64,000 bases of DNA from Bacteroidia bacterium (lineage in GTDB: Bacteria; Bacteroidota; Bacteroidia; JADZBD01): positions 144,638 through 208,637 of the forward strand of contig JADZBD010000015.1 in assembly GCA_020852255.1 (NCBI GenBank), read 5' to 3'. The position numbers and the translations under genes are program-made. Shown piece after piece: positions 34,802 to 43,727 of the stretch (position 1 is the first letter of the stretch; every line of letters begins with the position of its first letter). The notes under the pieces are model-generated. The model saw only the letters and a program-made list of their open reading frames with translations, was not told the DNA's origin and did not search any database.

Positions 34802-36403
34802 GTGGCTAAGCTTCCCGTAAAAACCAGGTTCTATTATCTTTTTCCGCTTGTCATCCTCCTGCTGACAGCACTGGTCTACTGGCCTTCCCTCGACAATCAG
34901 CTGACCAACTGGGATGACGACGAATACATTACCGAAAATAAAAATCTCGGAGACGGCTCGTTCAGGAAACATTTTAAAGAGGTGCCGCATGTGATGGGAA
35001 ACTACCATCCGCTGAGCATGTGGACCCTGGCCTGGGATTACCAGAGCGCCTACAACGAACAAACAAAAACGCTGGATCCGGTACCCTTCCACCGTACCAA
35101 TCTCATCCTGCACCTGCTGAGCACTGTACTGGTGTTTTTCCTCTTTTTCAAACTTTCGGAAAACAACTGGATCGCAGGATTCACGGCTGCCCTTTTTGCC
35201 CTGCATCCCATGCACGTTGAGAGCGTTGCCTGGGCTGCGGAACGAAAAGATGTACTGTTCGCTTTTTTTTACCTCGCCGGACTCCTGTCGTGGATCTTTT
35301 TCATCGAAAGAAAGAATAACTACGTTTTCTATCTCCTCACATTTGGTCTTTTCCTGCTTTCGCTGTTTTCCAAAGCCGTTGCCGTGAGTCTTCCTATCCT
35401 GCTGCTGGCGCTCGACTACTACTATAAACGTCCGATGCACTACCGGCTGCTTCTGGAAAAACTTCCCTTTCTGGCCGTATCCGTATACTTTGGACTCGAA
35501 GCAATTGAGGCACAAAAAGAATTTGAAGCTATCCAGGGGAATGTGCTGTACGACCATGCCGATCGCTTGTTGTTCGCCTGCTACGGCACCATGCAATACG
35601 TACTGAAATTCATTCTTCCGTCAGACCTCTCCTGCTTTTATTCATTTCCTGTTCCGGGAGTAGATAAACCGGGTTTATATAGCATTGCACCGGTATTTGT
35701 GCTGGGCATTGGTGCAGCACTTTGGACTTTCAGGAAGAGCCGGTTTGTACTATTCGGTGCGGCCTTTTTCTTCATTACGGTAGGGCTGGTGCTGCAGCTT
35801 CTTCCAGTGGGAGGTGCAGTGATGGCCGACCGGTACTCTTACCTGCCGCACATCGGACTGGCTTTTATTCTGGCAAAGAGCGCCTGGTATCTTGTGGAAA
35901 AGAAACCCCGGCTCAAGCATGCCGTTCTGGGAACACTTATTGCCTTCACCCTGCTCATGGCCTTCCAGGCCAGGAAGCGAACAGAAGTCTGGAAGGACAG
36001 TGTTACCCTGTGGGCCGATGCGGAGCAGCACGATAAAATGTCGCCGAAACTTTATAACAACTATGCTGATGCGCTGACCCTTGCAGGAGATCATCAGCGC
36101 GGCCTGGAGATGTACAACAAGGCTCTGTCTCTGAAACCCGATTACGCTGAAGCCTTCTACAACCGGGGACTGGCTTATTTCTATCTGAAGAACTACCAGG
36201 CAGCGCTGAATGACTATGATGCAGCCATTCACTACAACCCTACCCTTGCGGTGGCATGGCATAACCGGGCGGGCACCCATTTCACAGTAGGCAGATACCG
36301 GGAGGCCCTGGGCGATGCATTGAAAGCGAAAGAACTCGGATACCCCGTAGATCCGCAGTTCATTACAGTACTGGAAGAAGAGGTAAAGAAACTGCCCCGG
36401 TAA
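34802..36403 (+). CDS. Polytopic membrane protein with TPRs, TMTC/O-mannosyltransferase-like (GT-C)
   Basis: 533 residues from GTG 34802. About ten transmembrane helices occupy the first ~390 residues. The first luminal/periplasmic loop carries NWDDDEYITENKNL (acidic motif of GT-C enzymes), followed by YHPLSMWTLAWDY and ALHPMHVESVAWAAERKDVL, motifs shared with eukaryotic TMTC proteins and their bacterial relatives. The C-terminus has three TPRs (residues ~415-515: PKLYNNYADALTLAGDHQRGLEMY, AEAFYNRGLAYFYLKNYQAALNDY). Bacterial members are usually annotated only as TPR proteins. Transfer of a sugar from a polyprenyl donor to secreted proteins is an inference from the TMTC resemblance. Confidence 0.8.
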   Translation: MAKLPVKTRFYYLFPLVILLLTALVYWPSLDNQLTNWDDDEYITENKNLGDGSFRKHFKEVPHVMGNYHPLSMWTLAWDYQSAYNEQTKTLDPVPFHRTNLILHLLSTVLVFFLFFKLSENNWIAGFTAALFALHPMHVESVAWAAERKDVLFAFFYLAGLLSWIFFIERKNNYVFYLLTFGLFLLSLFSKAVAVSLPILLLALDYYYKRPMHYRLLLEKLPFLAVSVYFGLEAIEAQKEFEAIQGNVLYDHADRLLFACYGTMQYVLKFILPSDLSCFYSFPVPGVDKPGLYSIAPVFVLGIGAALWTFRKSRFVLFGAAFFFITVGLVLQLLPVGGAVMADRYSYLPHIGLAFILAKSAWYLVEKKPRLKHAVLGTLIAFTLLMAFQARKRTEVWKDSVTLWADAEQHDKMSPKLYNNYADALTLAGDHQRGLEMYNKALSLKPDYAEAFYNRGLAYFYLKNYQAALNDYDAAIHYNPTLAVAWHNRAGTHFTVGRYREALGDALKAKELGYPVDPQFITVLEEEVKKLPR

Positions 36404-36442
36404 CCGAACCGCTTTCTCACACCACCCGGAATCTCAGTAGGG

Positions 36443-38509
36443 TTATATTTTCAGTCCGATAACCAGTACATCGTCAATCTGCTCCAGGTTGCGCTTCCAT
36501 TCTGAGAAAGTATTTTGCAGGCATTTTTTCTGCTCATCGGCCGGCAGGTCCGAAAACCTGAGCAAAAGTTCCCGGAATTGTTTCGTAGTGAATTTTTTGG
36601 AGTCCTTCCCACCGAACTGATCCGCATAACCGTCTGTGAAGAGATAGATCATATCGCCTTTCTCCGGAGTAAGCGTATGGGTTTCGAATGGTTGATCGTC
36701 TGCGGTAAATCCGCCAATGGCCGCCTTGGTGGGTTTAACCTCCGTTATGATTCCGTTCCTGCAGTACCAGAGCGGACGGTTGGCCCCGCTGTACTGTAAA
36801 TTTCCGTTTTCCCACCTCAAAAGTGCGATGTCCATTCCGTCGCGGCTCGAATCCTCGCCTGCGTCCTGCCGGAGGGTTGTTTTTACCAGCCGGTTAAGGC
36901 GGGATAAGATTTCTCCTGTTTGGTTACTTTGTCCTATGGCAGCCGCCAGCTTTTCTTTCCCAACCATGCTCATCAGTGCTCCCGGTACTCCGTGTCCTGT
37001 GCAATCAGCACAGGCGAGGTAAAATCCGTCGGCCGAACTCTCCCAAAAGTAAAAATCCCCGCTCACGATGTCCTTGGGCTGATACATAATAAAACATTCA
37101 GGAAACACTTTTTTCAGTTCTTTCTCCTCCGGCAGAATCGCCGCCTGAATTCTCCGGGCATAATTAATACTATCTGTTATTTCTTTCTTTTGGCCTTCTA
37201 TGAGTACATTTTTGTCGGACAGTATCCTATTGTGTTCCCGCTTGTTCCTGTAAGCCATCCAACCCAGACCAATCAGCACCAGTGCGAGACCGACAACACC
37301 GAATAGGAAATAACGGAAAGTGCGCTCCTGCGCGATCTGTGCGTCCTTCAGCGAAGCTTCGTTTTTAAGCAGAATATTTTCGTTTTCCTTTTTTTCCAGC
37401 TCCATCACAGATTCCATCTGCGCAATACGAGTAGAAACCTCTGTACCCTGGATACTGTCGTTGAGCACCATGTACTTGAGCAGCATTTCATTGGCCAGCT
37501 GATACCTTCCGGTCAGTGAATACAATCCGGCGAGTGAATTATAACATTCTCTTTCCTGCATCAGCAAACCAACACTTTTGCACAGAACCAGCGATTTCTG
37601 CAGTTCCACCTCCGCTTCCTTAAGCCGCTTTTGCTCAATGAAAATGGCCGCCCGGTTGATCAGCGAATTAGCCACGCCAAGGCTGTCGCCGTATTTTAAT
37701 CGCAGCTCGTACGCCTTTTGATTGTAATGGTTGGCCGAATCCAGTTCTTTCATTTTTAAAAAAACATTGGCCAGGTTATCCATGTAGGCGCCTGATTTTG
37801 TTTCTGAACCTATCTGCCGGGCAATGGCCAGCGCCCTCCTATATTCCTGAATGGCTTTCTCCCACTCCCCTGTTTCCTCATAAATGATACCCAGGTTGTT
37901 GTAGGCATTGGGAAGCACCAGCGGATTGTTGGTCTTCAGGCGGTACGCAACCGAACGGTGCCCGTATTCCATAGCCCGGGTATAATTTTTCTGACGGAAG
38001 TACACCAGCGATATGTTCCCGGTACATAAGCCCAGTACACTGGTATATTCATGACGTTCTGCAATGGCCAGTACTTTCAGATAATAATCCATCGCACGGG
38101 AATAATCGCCTTTGTCAAAATAAATCAGTCCCAGATTATTCATGATCGTGGAATACTGAAGCGAATCATGGATCATTGCCGCCTGCTGAATTCCTTTCGT
38201 ATAAAATTCAATGGCTTCCTGGTACTGACCCTGATTCGACAAAATGTTTCCCAGGCCCTTGCAGGATTGTATCTGTGCCGGAATATATCCCAGATCCATA
38301 GCCATTTTCAGGGCTCTGCGGTAGATCGCTTCCCCCCGCTCATCCCCGGAACGGTAGTACTCCTGTCCCAGTGCATTGAGCGTATTTGCCATCGCTGTAT
38401 CCTGCCTGTTTCCCGCGGCTATTTTCTCCAGAGAATCCAATGATACACCCGCCCGTGAAACGCCCGACAGGCAGAACATAAAGAATGAAAAAAGGAGATA
38501 CCGCTTCAT
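36443..38509 (-). CDS. TPR receptor with SpoIIE-type PP2C phosphatase domain
   Basis: 688 residues. Signal peptide (MKRYLLFSFFMFCLSGVSRA), about seven TPRs from 30 to 350 in the periplasm (for example MNNLGLIYFDKGDYSRAMDYYL, YNNLGIIYEETGEWEKAIQEYR), one transmembrane helix near 400-420 (YFLFGVVGLALVLIGLGWMAY), a short linker with INYARRIQAAILPEEKEL, then a SpoIIE/PP2C phosphatase domain (~460-688) with DIVSGDFYFWE, ADCTGHGVPGALMSMVG, DGMDIALL, FTDGYADQFGG and the final DDVLVIG, containing the metal-binding aspartates. Such enzymes dephosphorylate anti-anti-sigma type partners. Its start overlaps the methyltransferase stop (ATGA), so it is the second gene of that operon. Confidence 0.9.
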   Translation of the reverse strand: MKRYLLFSFFMFCLSGVSRAGVSLDSLEKIAAGNRQDTAMANTLNALGQEYYRSGDERGEAIYRRALKMAMDLGYIPAQIQSCKGLGNILSNQGQYQEAIEFYTKGIQQAAMIHDSLQYSTIMNNLGLIYFDKGDYSRAMDYYLKVLAIAERHEYTSVLGLCTGNISLVYFRQKNYTRAMEYGHRSVAYRLKTNNPLVLPNAYNNLGIIYEETGEWEKAIQEYRRALAIARQIGSETKSGAYMDNLANVFLKMKELDSANHYNQKAYELRLKYGDSLGVANSLINRAAIFIEQKRLKEAEVELQKSLVLCKSVGLLMQERECYNSLAGLYSLTGRYQLANEMLLKYMVLNDSIQGTEVSTRIAQMESVMELEKKENENILLKNEASLKDAQIAQERTFRYFLFGVVGLALVLIGLGWMAYRNKREHNRILSDKNVLIEGQKKEITDSINYARRIQAAILPEEKELKKVFPECFIMYQPKDIVSGDFYFWESSADGFYLACADCTGHGVPGALMSMVGKEKLAAAIGQSNQTGEILSRLNRLVKTTLRQDAGEDSSRDGMDIALLRWENGNLQYSGANRPLWYCRNGIITEVKPTKAAIGGFTADDQPFETHTLTPEKGDMIYLFTDGYADQFGGKDSKKFTTKQFRELLLRFSDLPADEQKKCLQNTFSEWKRNLEQIDDVLVIGLKI

Positions 38510-39378
38510 CGGCTCTGCGTGAATCTTCCGAAAATTCCGAGGGGGAGTTTGCTTCCTGTCTTCGCCTGCAGATAAAGCTCTCCCGTTTCAAGATTCTTCC
38601 CTGCATATTTCCGAAGGAGGTTTTCGGTAACTAAAGCAGAAAGCCCGAGCGAATAAGCGTTCAGAATCAGGAAATGCTCTCCGCGGTCGAGTAACTGCAG
38701 AACGGAACGTATCATCTCGCTGAGATTTTCTTCCAGTTTCCACTTTTCCCCATCCGGACCATGTCCGTAAGCAGGAGGATCCAGTATAATCCCGTGATAG
38801 GTATTGCCACGCTTCACCTCTCTCTTTACAAATTTCAGGGCATCTTCCACCACCCACCGTATGGTATCGAGTCCTGAAAGTTTCATGTTCTCATTGGCCC
38901 ATGTTACCACTTGTTTAACAGAGTCCACATGTGTTACATCAGCACCTGCCGCGCAGGCCGCCAGTGATGCAGCACCTGTATAAGCGAAAAGATTGAGAAA
39001 GCGCGGCTTATCTGTACGCAGTGCCCGTACCGCTTCGTAAATATAATCCCAGTTCACGGCCTGCTCCGGAAAAACTCCTACATGTTTGAAAGAGGTAAGT
39101 CCAAGACGTAATTGCATCTGGCGGCTGCCCTCACCATAGGAAATCTGCCACCGGTCGGGCATGCTTTTCAGTTTCTTCCACTCACCGGAAGAAGAAGATT
39201 TGGGGATGAACTTCACATGGGCCCCTTTTTCCCATTCCTGCATCGTTAATCCTGTATCCCAAAGCGCCTGCGGTTCCGGTCGGATGGTAACAAACCCTCC
39301 AAAACGTTCTAATTTGAGGAAATGGCCGCAATCCAGCAGCTCATAATCAGCAAAATGCTGAGGGGTGAGTAAAAGCAC
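38506..39378 (-). CDS. SAM-dependent methyltransferase, RlmI/RlmK-like rRNA methyltransferase family
   Basis: 290 residues from GTG 39378 (no better ATG nearby). The Rossmann methyltransferase domain spans ~115-290: FLNLFAYTGAASLAACAAGADVTHVDSV is the SAM-binding motif I/II, and IILDPPAYGHGPDGEKWKLEE holds the DPP[AS]Y-type motif IV of rRNA cytosine methyltransferases. The N-terminal ~110 residues are beta-rich and seem to lack the full PUA domain of RlmI. Substrate is probably 23S rRNA, but this is by family only. It is divergent from gltX over a 50-base region, with a near-consensus box TAGATTTA (39389-39382). Confidence 0.82.
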   Translation of the reverse strand: MLLLTPQHFADYELLDCGHFLKLERFGGFVTIRPEPQALWDTGLTMQEWEKGAHVKFIPKSSSSGEWKKLKSMPDRWQISYGEGSRQMQLRLGLTSFKHVGVFPEQAVNWDYIYEAVRALRTDKPRFLNLFAYTGAASLAACAAGADVTHVDSVKQVVTWANENMKLSGLDTIRWVVEDALKFVKREVKRGNTYHGIILDPPAYGHGPDGEKWKLEENLSEMIRSVLQLLDRGEHFLILNAYSLGLSALVTENLLRKYAGKNLETGELYLQAKTGSKLPLGIFGRFTQSR

Positions 39379-39409
39379 TGGTAAATCTAAGTATAAAAAC
39401 AGAAACCAG

Positions 39410-39417
39410 TATATTTG
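39410..39417 (+). promoter_or_regulatory. -7 promoter box of gltX
   Basis: TATATTTG, exact TAnnTTTG, eleven bases before ATG 39429. It lies in the 50-base divergent region shared with the methyltransferase gene. Confidence 0.5.
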
Positions 39418-39428
39418 CCCTTCTGAAA

Positions 39429-40967
39429 ATGAGCGACGAAAACCGTAGAGTCAGAGTACGATTTGCCCCTTCTCCCACGGGTCCGCTTCATATGGGCGGA
39501 GTGCGAACCGCCCTGTATAATTACCTTTTCGCTAAAAAGCACCAGGGCGACTTCTTACTTCGTATTGAAGATACGGACCAGGAACGTTTTGTTCCCGGAG
39601 CTGAGGCCTATATCATAGAAAGTCTTACCTGGTGCGGTATTTCTCCCAATGAAGGCGTAGGATTCGGTAACGGACCTCACGCTCCGTACCGTCAGAGCGA
39701 ACGCAAGGAAAAAGGCATTTACCGTGAGTATGCCATGCAACTGGTTCATAACGGCCACGCTTATTATGCCTTCGACACCAAAGAGGAACTCGAAGAGATG
39801 CGCCAACGCATGGAAGCTGCAAAAATGCCTTCCTCCTACAACGCCGTAACGCGGCAGAACATGAAAAACTCTCTCACCCTCTCGGAGGATGAGGTAAAAA
39901 AGCGGCTGGAAAGTGGTTCTCCCTATGTTATCCGCATAAAGATTCCACGCAATGAGGAAGTTCGCGTACAGGATCTCATCCGTGGCTGGGTGGTGGTTCA
40001 CAGCGGGCAGCTGGATGATAAGGTACTATTCAAAAGCGACGGGATGCCCACCTATCATCTGGCCAATGTGGTGGATGATTATCTGATGAAGATCACGCAT
40101 GTGATCCGCGGCGAAGAATGGCTGCCCTCCGCCCCGCTTCATGTATTATTATATAAATACCTCGGCTGGGAAACGGTAATGCCTCAGTTCGCGCATTTGC
40201 CCCTGCTCCTGAGACCAGACGGCAACGGAAAGTTAAGCAAGCGCGACGGAGACCGCCTGGGCTTTCCGGTATTTCCTATCGACTGGAAAGATCCTGTGAC
40301 CGGCGAAATGTCCTCCGGCTACAGAGAGAAAGGTTATTTTCCTGAGGCCTTCATCAATATGCTTGCATTACTTGGATGGCATCCCAGCGGCAACCAGGAA
40401 CTCTTCAGCCTCGAAGAACTGTGCCGGGATTTTTCACTGGAGCGCGTAAGTAAAGCCGGAGCGAAGTTCGATGCGGAAAAAACAAAGTGGTTCAACCAGC
40501 AGTACCTCCGCAGGCACAGCACAGCAGCGCTTGCTTCCAGTTGGAAAAAGATACTGGATCAGAAAAATGTAATTGCCTCCGCCGGATATATTGAGTCGGT
40601 GGTAAAACTAATTCTCGAAAAGGCCTGTTTTGTAGAAGAATTCTGGAGTCTGGGAAGCTTCTTTTTTGAAGAACCTGCAAGTTGGGATTCTGAGGTGGTT
40701 AAAAAACGTCTCAACGACAAGTCAAAGGAATTCTTGCGAAGGTTCGCCGGAACACTTAGTGCACTCGGCGATTTCTCCGCTCCTTCCATAGAGCAGTGCT
40801 TCAAAAAAACCTGCGAGGAAAACAGCGTGAAAACCGGCGAGGTCATGCAATTGTTCAGAGTTTCGTTAAGCGGAATGGCCGGTGGTCCGGCATTGTTTGA
40901 AATGACTTCGCTGCTGGGAAAAGAAAAAGTACTTTTACGGATTCGCCACTTTCTTGAAAAGAACTGA
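39429..40967 (+). CDS. gltX: Glutamyl-tRNA synthetase
   Basis: 512 residues. Class I synthetase charging tRNA-Glu. HIGH-type motif HMGG at 21-24 inside FAPSPTGPLHMGGVRTALYN; LLRIEDTDQERFV near 41-53; HVIRGEEWLPSAPLHVLLYKYLG; KLSKR near 268-272 (GNGKLSKRDGDR), followed by the GFPVFPIDW stretch typical of Bacteroidota GltX. The C-terminal anticodon-binding helical domain is full length. The stop overlaps folB (TGATG), implying translational coupling. Confidence 0.95.
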   Translation: MSDENRRVRVRFAPSPTGPLHMGGVRTALYNYLFAKKHQGDFLLRIEDTDQERFVPGAEAYIIESLTWCGISPNEGVGFGNGPHAPYRQSERKEKGIYREYAMQLVHNGHAYYAFDTKEELEEMRQRMEAAKMPSSYNAVTRQNMKNSLTLSEDEVKKRLESGSPYVIRIKIPRNEEVRVQDLIRGWVVVHSGQLDDKVLFKSDGMPTYHLANVVDDYLMKITHVIRGEEWLPSAPLHVLLYKYLGWETVMPQFAHLPLLLRPDGNGKLSKRDGDRLGFPVFPIDWKDPVTGEMSSGYREKGYFPEAFINMLALLGWHPSGNQELFSLEELCRDFSLERVSKAGAKFDAEKTKWFNQQYLRRHSTAALASSWKKILDQKNVIASAGYIESVVKLILEKACFVEEFWSLGSFFFEEPASWDSEVVKKRLNDKSKEFLRRFAGTLSALGDFSAPSIEQCFKKTCEENSVKTGEVMQLFRVSLSGMAGGPALFEMTSLLGKEKVLLRIRHFLEKN

Positions 40968-41314
40968 TGGGTAAGATAGAAGTAACCGGAATGGAGTTTT
41001 ATGCCTACCACGGCTGCATGGAGGAAGAAGCCCGCGTAGGCGGTAAATATCTTGTGGATGTTACGGTAGAGGCCGGCCTAGGCAAGGCAGCGGAAACCGA
41101 CTCGCTCCGCGACACGGTAGATTATGTGGCCATCTATTCCATCGCCAGAGAAGAAATGGCTGTCCGGTCGCGTTTAATTGAAACCGTTGCCGGCCGTATG
41201 GCATGTAGAATAAAAGATCTTAATGGTGTGCACTCCGGCACAGTAATCATTAAAAAACTCAGCGCTCCTGTTGGAGGTGTTGTTCATCATGTATCTGTTA
41301 CCTTCCCCTTTTAA
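40967..41314 (+). CDS. folB: Dihydroneopterin aldolase
   Basis: 115 residues, normal for the family. It converts 7,8-dihydroneopterin to 6-hydroxymethyl-dihydropterin in folate synthesis. Visible features: VTGMEFYAYHGCMEEEARVGGKY (conserved Y-[AG]-x-H-G-x-x-x-x-E near 10-22), DSLRDTVDYVAIYSI with the conserved Asp-Tyr, and LIETVAGRMACRI with the active-site Glu region, then IIKKLSAPVGG. Coupled to gltX by the TGATG overlap. Confidence 0.92.
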   Translation: MGKIEVTGMEFYAYHGCMEEEARVGGKYLVDVTVEAGLGKAAETDSLRDTVDYVAIYSIAREEMAVRSRLIETVAGRMACRIKDLNGVHSGTVIIKKLSAPVGGVVHHVSVTFPF

Positions 41315-41355
41315 TCATCCATCTTTATCCCCCTTAACACTTTAATCCGAAAGTT

Positions 41356-42402
41356 ATGGCTATCAACGTAAAACTTCTCAAGCAGATCTGTGAAATCGCC
41401 GGAGCGCCCGGGCACGAACAACGCGTGCGTGAACTGGTGATCCGCGAAGTAAAAAAACTTTGCGACAAAGTCACGGTAGATAATATGGGGAATGTTACCG
41501 CCTTCAAAAAAGGAAAGAAAAACAAAAAAGTGATGATTGCGGCACACATGGATGAGATTGCGTTCATGGTTACGCACATTGACGACAGGGGCTTTCTGCG
41601 TTTTCTTCCGTTGGGCGGCTTTGATCCAAAGACGCTTACTGCGCAACGTGTGATGGTACATGGGAAGAAGGATCTTCCGGGGGTAATGGGCTCCAAGCCC
41701 ATCCATATCATGACCGCGGAAGAACGGACCAAAGTGGTACCCATCACGGATTATTACATTGATCTGGGACTGCCGAGGAAGGAGGTGGAAAAGTACATAA
41801 AAGTTGGGGATACAGTTACCCGCGAGCGGGAACTGATCGAAATGGGGAACTGCGTGAATTGTAAGTCGCTGGATAACCGGCTCAGCGTATTCATACTTAT
41901 TGAGGTACTGCGCGAATTAAAAAATTCACCCTACGATGTGTATGCCGTATTCACCGTACAGGAGGAAGTGGGAATCCGCGGCGCCAGGGTTTCTGCACTT
42001 CAGATCCAACCTGACTTCGCATTTGGTCTGGATGTAACCCTTGCTGTAGATGTTCCCGGCTCAAAAGATCACGAAGTAATCACACACATGGGAAAGGGTA
42101 CCGCCATTAAGATCATGGACGGTTCGGTGATCTGCGATTACCGGATGGTGAACTATATGCGCGAAACGGCACAAAAAAAGAAGATTCCCTTCCAGATGGA
42201 AATTTTACCGGCGGGCGGCACTGACACAGCGGGATTGCAGGGTATGACTGCCGGTGGAAGCATTGCAGGATGTATTTCCATTCCAACGCGGCATATACAT
42301 CAGGTAATTGAAATGGCGGATAAGAACGACATCCGGCACAGCATCAGTCTTCTGAAGGAGTGTCTTTTGGGGCTGGATAAGTATAACTGGGGATTTAAAT
42401 GA
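41356..42402 (+). CDS. M42 family metallopeptidase (aminopeptidase/glucanase type)
   Basis: 348 residues. Di-metal aminopeptidase that forms large cytoplasmic TET-like assemblies in known members. Metal ligands and base appear in order: IAAHMDEIAF (His64), NCKSLDNRLSVFILIEVL with the bridging Asp, VQEEVGIRGA (catalytic and metal-binding Glu pair), GLDVTLAVDVPG, and the C-terminal RHIHQVIE with the last His. The N-terminal lid/dimerisation insert is present (THIDDRGFLRFLPLGGFDPKTL). Predicted to trim peptides after proteasome-like or Lon/Clp digestion. No signal peptide. Confidence 0.9.
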   Translation: MAINVKLLKQICEIAGAPGHEQRVRELVIREVKKLCDKVTVDNMGNVTAFKKGKKNKKVMIAAHMDEIAFMVTHIDDRGFLRFLPLGGFDPKTLTAQRVMVHGKKDLPGVMGSKPIHIMTAEERTKVVPITDYYIDLGLPRKEVEKYIKVGDTVTRERELIEMGNCVNCKSLDNRLSVFILIEVLRELKNSPYDVYAVFTVQEEVGIRGARVSALQIQPDFAFGLDVTLAVDVPGSKDHEVITHMGKGTAIKIMDGSVICDYRMVNYMRETAQKKKIPFQMEILPAGGTDTAGLQGMTAGGSIAGCISIPTRHIHQVIEMADKNDIRHSISLLKECLLGLDKYNWGFK

Positions 42403-42423
42403 AGAATGTAGTTACTGGTATGC

Positions 42424-42453
42424 AGTGTGCAGCAGAACTTCCTGCTGCACACT
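42424..42453. terminator. Perfect 12-bp hairpin between convergent genes (terminator-like, no U-tract)
   Basis: AGTGTGCAGCAG (42424-42435) pairs perfectly with CTGCTGCACACT (42442-42453) around a 6-base loop. It sits between the stops of the M42 peptidase (42402) and the thioredoxin-like gene (42466). There is no T-run on either side, so a protective 3'-end structure or factor-dependent stop is as likely as intrinsic termination. Confidence 0.6.
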
Positions 42454-42465
42454 AACCATTGCCTA

Positions 42466-43641
42466 CTATTTCAATTCCTCGATTTTCTTCAGAAGATTTT
42501 CAGTTTCCTTCACATCTTCCCCCGCCTCCTTTCCCAACTCAAGAGCCTTTAAAGCTGCCGCCCTGGCGTCAGCTTTTCTTCCCAGCTTGTACAGAATGGA
42601 TGCATGGGTGTCGTTATTGTAATATTTACTATCGAGCTCTACAGATTTTTTTGCCCAACGCGCTGCATGCTCCAGCATCGCTTTGTCACTCACACTCTCA
42701 TAAAACTTCCAGGCGAACGAATTCAGCTGCGAGGGGTTCTCCATTGCATATTTCTCAACGTATTTCACCGTTACTGCAGCAAAGGATGTCCAGTCGCCGA
42801 CTGCGCTATAATACGCAATCTGCCCTTTCCAGATAATTCCATCGGCATCGCCAGCCATGTTCGCCCGGATTTCCTTCTCCATTGCGTCCAGCGCCACCTT
42901 ATCTTTGGAGCGCGCAATTTTTGCAAAACTTCGTTCATATACATTCTGAATCTTCCGGCTCACCGAATCCGCAGTGTACTTCTTTCCGAATTCATCCTGG
43001 TGCTTCAACAGGTAAACAAACGCCGGTGAAGCGGATGAGGTAATATGCCTGTAAAGCATATTCCAGTTAAAACGCGATGAAAACTCCTCCGGCTTCACAT
43101 GGGAAAAATACTTGTCCACCCGCTCTCCTACCGGCGCACATCCATCTGACAATGCGGTAAACAGCGCTGCGACAATAGCGGCATCGCCGGGGCTGGTGTT
43201 AAACTTTTCCTCGAGCCAGAGTAAGGTAAGCTCCGGCTTCAGCGCGTCTTTTCCTTTCTGAATAAAATTCTGCGGAGAATCAGATCCGCATACCCGGTGA
43301 ACCAGCTTCCCGCTACCGTCAATAAAAAGAAAGGTGGGATAGGCCTGAACTCCGTAGGTTTTTGCCAACTCAATTCCCTCACCACTCTCCATGTCAAATT
43401 TAGCGTTCACATAGCTGGAATTGTAAAAGTCTGCCACTGTGTCGTTCGTAAAAACATTCTTCGCCATCCACTTGCATGGTCCGCACCATGTTGTGTACGC
43501 ATCCATCATGATCAGCTTATTCTCCTTTTTTGCCTTTGCAAGTATCTCCTTCCATGTTCCGGTTTCAAACTGTATTGCCCTGTTCTGGGCCGCAGCTACA
43601 CCGCAAAACAACGCCATCGTAATTAAAATGCAATTTCTCAT
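42466..43641 (-). CDS. Secreted thioredoxin-fold protein with C-terminal TPR-like region
   Basis: 391 residues. Signal peptide MRNCILITMALFCGVAAAQ. The thioredoxin domain (~25-135) has the active site AYTTWCGPCKWM (Cys53/Cys56) and the cis-Pro motif VQAYPTFLFIDGSG. The C-terminal two thirds are helical, ending with TPR-like units (NNDTHASILYKLGRKADARAAALKALELGKEAGE). This fused layout is common in Bacteroidota periplasmic thiol proteins. It may reduce or oxidise cysteines of exported proteins; direction is unknown. Monocistronic. Confidence 0.83.
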   Translation of the reverse strand: MRNCILITMALFCGVAAAQNRAIQFETGTWKEILAKAKKENKLIMMDAYTTWCGPCKWMAKNVFTNDTVADFYNSSYVNAKFDMESGEGIELAKTYGVQAYPTFLFIDGSGKLVHRVCGSDSPQNFIQKGKDALKPELTLLWLEEKFNTSPGDAAIVAALFTALSDGCAPVGERVDKYFSHVKPEEFSSRFNWNMLYRHITSSASPAFVYLLKHQDEFGKKYTADSVSRKIQNVYERSFAKIARSKDKVALDAMEKEIRANMAGDADGIIWKGQIAYYSAVGDWTSFAAVTVKYVEKYAMENPSQLNSFAWKFYESVSDKAMLEHAARWAKKSVELDSKYYNNDTHASILYKLGRKADARAAALKALELGKEAGEDVKETENLLKKIEELK

Positions 43642-43727
43642 GTGCCTGATTTTGTAACCATAAACTTACCAAAATTCCGCAAACTTTCCTGTTCCTTCAT
43701 CCTGATTTATTGTAATTTTCGCATTCT

